This document shows, one piece after another, positions 1 through 4,116 of a stretch of DNA of 6,722 bases. Origin of the DNA: Synergistaceae bacterium (GTDB lineage: Bacteria; Synergistota; Synergistia; Synergistales; Synergistaceae). The translations under genes were made by a program, and so were the position numbers. Each line of letters starts with the position of its first letter. Position 1 is the first letter of the stretch. The stretch covers positions 18,697-25,418 of the forward strand of contig JAUNSQ010000004.1 of NCBI GenBank assembly GCA_030539135.1. The letters run 5' to 3'. The notes under the pieces were generated by a model, which ran no database searches, was not told the origin of the DNA, and worked only from the letters and a program-made list of their open reading frames with translations.

Positions 1-1
1 A

Positions 2-391
2 GTATCTGAAAAGATCCTTGAGGGCTGCGACGTACCGGCGGTCTTCGTAGATTTTCACGCAGAGGCCACGTCGGAGAAGAGGGCCATAGGGTGTTGGCTG
101 GACGGAAAGGCATCCGTCGTAGTCGGCACGCATACTCACGTACAGACATCGGATGAAGAAGTCCTTCCGGGGGGCACCGCATTCATAACCGACGTCGGTA
201 TGACCGGCGGACATGCCGGGATAATCGGTATGACGAAAGAATCTGTTATGCCAAAGTTCATCTACAGCACCCCGTGCAAGTTTGAGGTGTGCGATAAGAA
301 CGTCAGGTTTCAGGCAATAGTCGCTGAGATCGACGGAGAAACAGGCAGGGCGATGGACATACGCCGTATCGATATGCCCTGCGAACTTTAA
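2..391 (+). CDS. ymdB: YmdB-family metallophosphoesterase, 3' part only
   Basis: The reading frame is open from the window edge to TAA at 389-391 and gives the last 129 residues; the N-terminal half lies outside the window. Family hallmarks are visible: VDFHAEATSEK near residues 16-26, with the conserved His, then VVGTHTHVQT, which carries the paired metal-binding histidines, then LPGGTAFITDVGMTG. These motifs are characteristic of the TIGR00282/YmdB calcineurin-like phosphoesterases, which have a binuclear metal site; the B. subtilis member is a cytoplasmic cyclic-nucleotide phosphodiesterase affecting biofilm and motility gene expression. After the TDVGMTG motif the usual PYD-like residues are replaced by GHAG, a mild deviation. 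The C-terminal strand-rich region runs to the normal end for the family, so the gene looks intact as far as seen. A strong terminator follows 14 bases later, so this is the last gene of its transcript. The substrate in this organism is not known from sequence. Confidence 0.93.
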   Translation, partial: VSEKILEGCDVPAVFVDFHAEATSEKRAIGCWLDGKASVVVGTHTHVQTSDEEVLPGGTAFITDVGMTGGHAGIIGMTKESVMPKFIYSTPCKFEVCDKNVRFQAIVAEIDGETGRAMDIRRIDMPCEL

Positions 392-404
392 CGCTAAAAA
401 CATG

Positions 405-445
405 AAGGGACAGGCTGTCTTTAAAAAGGCGGCCTGTCCCTTTTT
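405..445 (+). terminator. Rho-independent terminator after ymdB
   Basis: An 11-bp perfect stem (AAGGGACAGGC at 405-415 with GCCTGTCCCTT at 432-442) closes a 16-nt loop and runs into TTTTT at 441-445. It lies 14 nt past the ymdB stop codon. It has A's on the left and T's on the right, so it may also work weakly in the other direction, but no minus-strand gene ends here. Confidence 0.9.
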
Positions 446-555
446 GTGTCCGATATTCTTTGTATCGCAGGACAATCGATATAAATTTAATAAAACGCCC
501 TTAAACGCTTTATAAAGTTAAGTTTCTGACATTTGTATTTTGCCAGAAGGTGTGA

Positions 556-586
556 TATATAAATACCTCGTGTGGATTTATATAAT
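556..586 (+). promoter_or_regulatory. Candidate promoter -10 and overlapping inverted repeat upstream of the symporter
   Basis: The gap 446-625 has no gene. It contains a perfect TATAAT at 581-586, about 40 nt before the start codon, but no good -35 at the expected distance. A perfect 9-bp inverted repeat (TATATAAAT at 556-564 and ATTTATATA at 576-584, 11-nt spacer) overlaps this -10 box. The arrangement would suit a regulator-binding operator, although AT-rich promoter DNA easily gives such repeats. A weaker hairpin-like repeat (CTTAA at 500-504 with TTAAG at 518-522) lies upstream. Confidence 0.4.
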
Positions 587-625
587 ACGTTATGTGTTTT
601 TATTATTTGAGGGGAGAGGTTTTTT

Positions 626-1972
626 ATGTCAGAAAACAGAGAGCAGTGGGGCAGTCGTTTTGGCTTCATCATGGCTGCTGCGGGTTCCGCGGTAGGCCTT
701 GGAAACGTATGGCGTTTTCCGTACATCACGGGAAAATATGGCGGCGGCGCGTTCGTCGTATTCTATCTTGCGTTTGTCGTCATCATAGGCGCGTCCATAA
801 TGCTGGCTGAATTTGCCATCGGACGCAACGCGAAACTCGATTCCGTAGGTTCCTTTAAGAAGCTTGGCGGCGGGGCATGGGCAATCGTGGGATGGATGGG
901 ATTTTTCTGCGGGTTCGTCATTCTGTCGTATTATGCCGTTATTGCCGGATGGACGCTTGCCTATATCTTCAAGTCGTTAATGGGGCTTATGGAAGTAGCC
1001 GGCCAGGGCAAAGCCGATGTCGCGTTCGTATCCTTCATCAGCGACCCGATGCAGGCCGTTCTCTTCCACATTGTTGTTATGGGCATAGTGATAGGCATAG
1101 TCTATAAGGGTATTGGTGGCGGCATTGAGAAAAGCTGCAAAGTCCTAATGCCCGCGCTTTTTGTCATCCTCGTCATCCTGATCGGCCGTTCTGTAACGCT
1201 CCCCGGAGCTGTAGAGGGGTTGAAATTCTATCTGCTCCCGGAATTCTCCAAGTTGAGCGCCGAGGGGCTGCTGGCCGCGGCGGGGCAGGCTTTCTTCTCG
1301 CTCTCTCTCGCTATGGGGATCATGGTCACATACGGCAGTTATATAAGCAAAGACGAATACCTGCCGTCAGCGGCTCGTACGATCGTATTCCTTGACACGC
1401 TCGTTGCGATTCTCGCCGGACTCGTCATCTTCCCTGCGGCTTTCGCGTTTGGCGTCCAGCCGAATGCCGGCCCTAGCCTCACGTTCATAACGCTCCCGGC
1501 GGTCTTTGCGAAGATGCCGATGGGCGGCGTATTTTCTTCAGCGTTCTTCGTGCTCCTCTTTATAGCGGCGCTGACGTCCGCCATATCTCTCTTTGAGGTC
1601 ACGGTCTCATACGCTATCGACAACCTCCACTGGAGCAGAAGCAAAAGCGCCGTAATCATGGGCGTTGCCATAGCGGCGCTCGGCATTCCTTCCGCACTCT
1701 CACAGGGCGCGTGCCAGATCAACGTCATGGGGATGAGCTTTCTTGATTTCGCCGATTTCATCACCAACAACGTCGTGATGCCGGTCGGCGCTATCTTTAT
1801 CGCCCTCTTTGTCGGCTGGGTATGGACGAAAGGTGCGAAAGACGAGATCACGCACGATGGACAGCATGAATTCAAGCTTTACAACCTCTGGCTGTTCATC
1901 TGCCGCTTTGTAGCTCCAATAGCCCTTGCGGTAATTTTCTTGAACGGCATCAAGCCGGTGCTCTTCAAGTAA
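626..1972 (+). CDS. Sodium-dependent amino-acid symporter, SNF/NSS family
   Basis: A complete 448-aa integral membrane protein, the usual size for bacterial 11-helix NSS carriers such as MhsT and Tyt1. The start is fixed by a purine-rich Shine-Dalgarno (GAGGGGAGAGG, 609-619) seven bases upstream. The TM1 motif AGSAVGLGNVWRFPY (residues 19-33) aligns without gaps to LeuT, placing the sodium-site residues at G20, A22, V23 and N27 and the gating Arg at R30. TM2 has LAEFAIGR (60-67). TM6 has FFSLSLAMG (223-231), with S225 and S227 at the LeuT T254/S256 positions. TM8 has ALTSAIS (315-321), with T317 and S318 at the second sodium site. In TM7, D257 aligns by eye with LeuT N286. The C-terminus ends after TM11 (about 420-443), so there is no twelfth helix. 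It should import an amino acid, driven by sodium, across the inner membrane; the specific substrate (hydrophobic or aromatic is common) cannot be read from sequence. It appears to be monocistronic, between its own promoter region and a terminator. Confidence 0.95.
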   Translation: MSENREQWGSRFGFIMAAAGSAVGLGNVWRFPYITGKYGGGAFVVFYLAFVVIIGASIMLAEFAIGRNAKLDSVGSFKKLGGGAWAIVGWMGFFCGFVILSYYAVIAGWTLAYIFKSLMGLMEVAGQGKADVAFVSFISDPMQAVLFHIVVMGIVIGIVYKGIGGGIEKSCKVLMPALFVILVILIGRSVTLPGAVEGLKFYLLPEFSKLSAEGLLAAAGQAFFSLSLAMGIMVTYGSYISKDEYLPSAARTIVFLDTLVAILAGLVIFPAAFAFGVQPNAGPSLTFITLPAVFAKMPMGGVFSSAFFVLLFIAALTSAISLFEVTVSYAIDNLHWSRSKSAVIMGVAIAALGIPSALSQGACQINVMGMSFLDFADFITNNVVMPVGAIFIALFVGWVWTKGAKDEITHDGQHEFKLYNLWLFICRFVAPIALAVIFLNGIKPVLFK

Positions 1973-2003
1973 TCGCCTAGCAAACTATATATAATCCAAT
2001 AAG

Positions 2004-2040
2004 ACGAACACGGTGCCGATACATGCGCCGCGTTCGTTTT
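2004..2040 (+). terminator. Probable terminator after the symporter gene
   Basis: ACGAAC plus CGG (2004-2013) pairs with CCG plus GTTCGT (2028-2037), with one A-C mismatch, a 14-nt loop and a short TTTT tail. It lies about 30 nt beyond the symporter stop. It is imperfect but in the expected place. Confidence 0.6.
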
Positions 2041-2098
2041 GTGTCTTTATGTCCGCTACAGTGTGAAAATACGCACAAATTATTAGGCAGGTTATACA

Positions 2099-2127
2099 TT
2101 GACGGTATATATGCAAAATAATAACAT
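2099..2127 (+). promoter_or_regulatory. Candidate sigma-70 promoter for the prepilin gene
   Basis: TTGACG (2099-2104) is followed after 17 bp by TAACAT (2122-2127) in AT-rich DNA, about 50 bp before the prepilin start. The -35 matches 5 of 6 consensus bases and the -10 matches 4 of 6. A 12-bp palindrome, TTATGGCCATAA (2150-2161), lies between this promoter and the ribosome-binding site and could be an operator. Confidence 0.45.
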
Positions 2128-2165
2128 AATATAAATTAATTTGGCATCTTTATGGCCATAATAGA

Positions 2166-2236
2166 AAGGAGTTCGACGAATGGACATTAAACAATTGTGG
2201 AAATCTAAAAAGGGGTTCACCCTTGTCGAACTCCTT
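2166..2236 (+). promoter_or_regulatory. Stem pairing the prepilin ribosome-binding site with its own coding sequence
   Basis: The Shine-Dalgarno region AAGGAGTTCGAC (2166-2177) is perfectly complementary to GTCGAACTCCTT (2225-2236). The helix extends inward by one G-U pair (2178/2224) and one A-U pair (2179/2223). The 43-nt loop holds the ATG and codons 2-14. If formed, this helix hides the ribosome-binding site completely. The complementarity is seen directly; a regulatory effect is inferred. Confidence 0.5.
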
Positions 2237-2635
2237 ATCGTGATAATCATCATCTCTATACTTACCGGAATGATGATGTTTGCCGTTAGCGCCGCGAAGG
2301 ACAAGGCCGAACAGACTGCCGCGGAGGTTGCCGTCAATACGGTCAAGCGCGCGATGGAGCTGGGCTTCGCCGGAGCCGACATGACCGGCGTCAGATCCAT
2401 CATAATCAATAGCAGCGCTGTGCCGGTACACAATAAAAATGAGACAATAATCGTCAACAACATACTCGAGTATCTCAAAGGTTCGAACATGAATGAGGTC
2501 TCGCTGTATGTGTACGGGTTTGACCCGCCGCAGTACTACATAAACTATTATCCGCACGGTGACAGGAACTCGAGGCTTTATTACCAGTACGATTCGCATA
2601 ATCCTGAAGCCGGCGTACAAAAAATCAAATATTAA
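2180..2635 (+). CDS. Type IV pilin-like / pseudopilin precursor
   Basis: A complete 151-aa protein with a class III prepilin signal. A short basic leader ends in KSKKG (residues 8-12) and is followed by FTLVELLIVIIIISILTG (13-30). Cleavage by prepilin peptidase between G12 and F13 would give a mature N-methyl-Phe protein with the conserved Glu5 (E17 of the precursor) and a mature length of 139 aa. The hydrophobic helix is followed by the helical stretch AKDKAEQTAAEVAVNTVKR and then a globular domain rich in Tyr and Asn near the end (for example QYYINYYPHG). It has no cysteines, so no disulfide-bounded D-region. The start is supported by AAAGGAG (2165-2171), eight bases upstream. No assembly ATPase, platform protein or peptidase gene lies nearby, so it is an orphan that must use machinery encoded elsewhere. 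Whether it belongs to a pilus or to a type II secretion pseudopilus cannot be told; the globular domain matches nothing I recognise. Confidence 0.87.
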   Translation: MDIKQLWKSKKGFTLVELLIVIIIISILTGMMMFAVSAAKDKAEQTAAEVAVNTVKRAMELGFAGADMTGVRSIIINSSAVPVHNKNETIIVNNILEYLKGSNMNEVSLYVYGFDPPQYYINYYPHGDRNSRLYYQYDSHNPEAGVQKIKY

Positions 2636-2699
2636 ATTTATTCTTTCAAACAACTAAATATGACAGGAAACCGTCTGGTTGCTTGCGACCGATTAGAAT

Positions 2700-2909
2700 A
2701 TGAATAAAATGTGCTCGATGATATTTCTTGGAACATATTTGGCGACGTGCGGCTTAATGCGTTTTATGCTGGAATTCTTGCTTTTTGATAATTACAGGGG
2801 ATTAATAGGCGCGTTGTCCATCTCGCTGCATTCTTCGATATTCAGCGTATTGCTCGGGCTGTCGCTATTATTTAGCAAGGGCAGAAGGACTGTCGACACA
2901 AAGCGATGA
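2700..2909 (+). CDS. Short membrane ORF resembling the C-terminus of prolipoprotein diacylglyceryl transferase
   Basis: A 69-codon ORF with two hydrophobic stretches (about residues 6-29 and 35-58) and a basic tail. The stretch GLMRFMLEFLLFDNYRG (18-34), followed by ALSIS and LLGLSLLF, follows the pattern of the last part of Lgt: the G-x-x-R-F-x-x-E-F-x-x-x-D segment, a YRG turn, then the LSxS helix. R21 would match the conserved Arg of that region (R239 in E. coli numbering, by eye). The preceding two-thirds of an Lgt, including its HGG motif, is absent: an in-frame TAG lies two codons upstream and the prepilin gene fills the space before that. There is no clear Shine-Dalgarno before the ATG at 2700; ATGs at 2709 and 2718 are alternatives. 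Base composition is more AT-rich than in the flanking metabolic genes. It may be a decayed Lgt fragment or a small stand-alone membrane protein; it could not have transferase activity alone. Confidence 0.45.
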   Translation: MNKMCSMIFLGTYLATCGLMRFMLEFLLFDNYRGLIGALSISLHSSIFSVLLGLSLLFSKGRRTVDTKR

Positions 2910-2922
2910 AATGTGACGTCCT

Positions 2923-2964
2923 AACAAAAAACGGGCCGTGGAAGCGAATATTTCCGCGGCCCGT
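2923..2964 (-). terminator. metQ: Rho-independent terminator of metQ
   Basis: A 13-bp stem (2931-2943 with 2952-2964, one mismatch or wobble) closes an 8-nt loop. Read on the minus strand it is followed by TTTTTGTT, and it begins 12 nt past the metQ stop. The T-run exists only in the minus direction, which assigns it to metQ, although it lies between converging genes and may also slow plus-strand transcription. Confidence 0.85.
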
Positions 2965-2976
2965 CTCATATTGAAT

Positions 2977-3762
2977 TTAAAACGCAGGTACGACGCCCTT
3001 TGGCGCGAGTTTTGTAGTGATGAATTTCTTGACTTCCGGCGAGTTGAGAGCCTTTGACAGCGCTTTTGTAGCCGCAGTATCCTTGTCGGCGCTTCTCACT
3101 GCGAGTACGACTGCGTACGGAGAATTTTTGTCCTCGAGCGCGAGGGCCTCTTTTGTCGGGTTGAGCCCGGCGTCGACCGCAAAGTTCATCGTGATGACTG
3201 ATATCGTCGTATCGGGCAGGCTGCGCGGGAGCTGCGGGGCTTCCAATTCGATTATCTTAAGGCCGAGTGGGTTGGATACGACATCACGTGCCGTGAGGTC
3301 CTTCTTGCCTGTCGCCATTTTAAGCAATCCTTCACGTTCAAGCAGCTTATATGCGCGGTAGCCGTTTGTCGGATCATTGGGGACCGCCACTATGGAGCCC
3401 TTCTTTACGTCCTTGAGCGATCTGACTTTCTTAGAGTAAATGCCGATAGGCAGAAGGTGGACTTTGACGAGCGGCACGATGTCCAGATTCTTTTCCCTTT
3501 CCATATTTTCGAGATAAGGGACATGCTGGAAGAAATTCGCGTTGAGGCTCTTGTCCTGGAGCGCAAGGTTGGGCTGCACAAAGTCGGTGAACTCTTTGAT
3601 GACGAGGTCGTACCCGTCTTTCTTCAGCACGTCTTTGGCGATGACGGCGATATCCTTCGCGGGGAACGGAGTTACCCCGAGGAGTATCTTATTATCCGCC
3701 GCGGCGGCGAATGTCGGTATGAGAATGAGCGCGAGCAGTGCGAATGTCAATGCCTTTTTCAT
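2977..3762 (-). CDS. metQ: MetQ/NlpA-family substrate-binding protein (methionine ABC importer), no lipobox
   Basis: A complete 261-aa periplasmic binding protein, typical in length for the NlpA/MetQ family. Family motifs are clear: EFTDFVQPNLAL (57-68), ANFFQHVPYLE (75-85), GIYSKK (107-112), VPNDPTNGYRA (127-137), NFAVDAGLNPTKEAL (193-207) and LEDKNSPYA (209-217). Such proteins deliver methionine (D- or L-) to the MetNI ABC transporter. The usual ligand-site sequence INGNYA is VITMNFA here, so ligand preference may differ. The signal peptide ends in TFAAAADNK with no Cys, and the whole protein has no cysteine. It is therefore predicted to be a soluble periplasmic protein released by signal peptidase I, not a lipoprotein. 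The start is fixed by AAGGAGG (minus strand, 3777-3771), eight bases away. No metN or metI lies beside it in the window. About 130-270 nt upstream lie a terminator and a Met-codon-rich leader ORF that probably regulate it. Confidence 0.93.
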   Translation of the reverse strand: MKKALTFALLALILIPTFAAAADNKILLGVTPFPAKDIAVIAKDVLKKDGYDLVIKEFTDFVQPNLALQDKSLNANFFQHVPYLENMEREKNLDIVPLVKVHLLPIGIYSKKVRSLKDVKKGSIVAVPNDPTNGYRAYKLLEREGLLKMATGKKDLTARDVVSNPLGLKIIELEAPQLPRSLPDTTISVITMNFAVDAGLNPTKEALALEDKNSPYAVVLAVRSADKDTAATKALSKALNSPEVKKFITTKLAPKGVVPAF

Positions 3763-3807
3763 TTATGTTTCCTCCTTAGATTTGATAATTCTTAATCAAA
3801 AATCAAA

Positions 3808-3836
3808 ATAGTACGAATGCTAACGTGTGATCTCCA
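3808..3836 (-). promoter_or_regulatory. Possible proximal metQ promoter, with a nearby inverted repeat
   Basis: On the minus strand TGGAGA (3836-3831) and TACTAT (3813-3808) are separated by 17 bp, each matching consensus at 4 of 6 positions. A 6-bp inverted repeat, TTTGAT and ATCAAA (3781-3786 and 3795-3800), falls at the expected transcription start and ends just before the Shine-Dalgarno, where an operator could sit. If active, this promoter would bypass the upstream attenuator. Confidence 0.25.
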
Positions 3837-3893
3837 GAACTCCTTCCTTTATGAATATCGAGGGGCGCGGGTAATAAGGTCCGCAGTTGCCCA

Positions 3894-3932
3894 TAAAAAA
3901 AGGACCGGGCTCGCATGAGCGAACCCGGTCCT
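3894..3932 (-). terminator. Strong terminator between the Met leader ORF and metQ (attenuator terminator)
   Basis: In the minus-strand RNA, AGGACCGGGTTCGC (3932-3919) pairs over all 14 positions (one G-U) with GCGAGCCCGGTCCT (3914-3901). The tetraloop is TCAT, followed by a run of seven U's (3901-3895). Pairing is complete only in the minus-strand RNA, because the same site is a C-A mismatch on the plus strand. It lies 16 nt beyond the stop of the 27-codon ORF and 131 nt before metQ. It could end transcripts from etf-glcD as well as from the leader promoter. Confidence 0.9.
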
Positions 3933-3948
3933 GATATGCACGATGCCG

Positions 3949-4032
3949 CTAAGCGCCGACCATTTCAGGAGAGGATCCGCTCATGCCGCACATCATCATA
4001 TCCATCATCATGACTATCTGTTTTATCTGCAT
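3949..4032 (-). CDS. 27-aa methionine-rich leader peptide upstream of metQ
   Basis: The ORF starts at ATG 4032-4030 and ends at TAG 3951-3949. It has an excellent Shine-Dalgarno AAAGGAGG (4047-4040) seven bases upstream, so translation is likely. Nine of its 27 codons are Met, including residues 8-17 MMMDMMMCGM; the start MQIKQIV has two Lys and the end SSPEMVGA is unremarkable. The ORF sits about 43 nt after the predicted transcription start, directly before a strong terminator, and upstream of the methionine-type binding protein gene on the same strand. This is the layout of amino-acid leader peptides such as those of trp, his and leu operons, where ribosome stalling at the scarce amino acid prevents termination. 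Its role is therefore most likely regulatory, with the product itself of no function. A metal-binding or secreted micro-peptide is the alternative, but nothing beyond the Met and Cys content suggests it. I know of no named family for it. Confidence 0.72.
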   Translation of the reverse strand: MQIKQIVMMMDMMMCGMSGSSPEMVGA

Positions 4033-4081
4033 CGCGTTTCCTCCTTTCCCCTTTTGTCGGTTTCTGTAACGAATTGCAGAG

Positions 4082-4110
4082 ATTTTATACGCCTGACTGT
4101 CAATTGTCAA
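4082..4110 (-). promoter_or_regulatory. Near-consensus sigma-70 promoter of the leader-metQ transcript
   Basis: On the minus strand TTGACA (4110-4105, full consensus) and TAAAAT (4087-4082, 5 of 6) are separated by exactly 17 bp. The promoter starts 6 bp after the glcD stop. Transcription would start near 4075, about 43 nt before the leader-peptide ATG, so the leader ORF and terminator are the first things transcribed. Confidence 0.8.
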
Positions 4111-4116
4111 GGACTT

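Larger units (their letters stand above)
3894..4075 (-). promoter_or_regulatory. Putative methionine-responsive transcription attenuator of metQ
   Basis: The predicted leader RNA runs from about 4075 to the U-run at 3895. Three mutually exclusive helices can be drawn. (1) Codons 11-14, GATATGATGATG (4002-3991), pair with CATCGTGCATATC (3945-3933) in 12 pairs, one of them G-U, with one bulged G. (2) TCCTGAAATG (3970-3961, codons 21-24) pairs at 9 of 10 positions with CATATCAGGA (3938-3929). (3) The terminator uses 3932-3919 and 3914-3901. Helix 2 takes the four bases AGGA at the foot of the terminator and so acts as antiterminator. A ribosome stalled on the Met codons would block helix 1 and leave helix 2 free; a ribosome reaching the TAG would cover codons 21-24 and allow termination. 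The complementarities are read directly; the mechanism is inference. Confidence 0.6.

Noticed and set aside
447..474. Imperfect hairpin TGTCCGATA with TATCG-cag-GACA as a riboswitch or second terminator
   Set aside because: It has a three-base bulge and no U-run; it is too weak to call beyond chance beside the strong terminator at 405-445.
1990..1995. TATAAT just after the symporter stop as a promoter
   Set aside because: It has no matching -35 and is followed at once by a terminator-like hairpin with no gene in reach.
2072..2660. Long antisense frames opposite the prepilin gene (2092-2490 and 2150-2653, minus strand)
   Set aside because: They have no family likeness or ribosome-binding site and mirror the clear prepilin frame on the plus strand.
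3894..3932. Hairpin serving only as terminator of the etf-glcD operon
   Set aside because: It could do so, but it lies 185 nt past the glcD stop with a consensus promoter and a well-initiated ORF in between, so it mainly belongs to the new transcript. Not fully excluded.
3949..4032. Reading the Met- and Cys-rich 27-aa ORF as a metal-binding or secreted micro-peptide
   Set aside because: The position between a strong promoter and a terminator, directly upstream of a methionine-type transporter gene, and the pairing of its codons with the pre-terminator segment explain the composition better. No signal sequence or export gene is nearby.
3763..4110. SAM riboswitch or T-box in the metQ leader
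   Set aside because: I could not find the conserved cores I would expect, such as a T-box sequence like AGGGTGGNACCGCG or the multi-helix SAM-I layout; the region is instead occupied by an ORF and one simple terminator.
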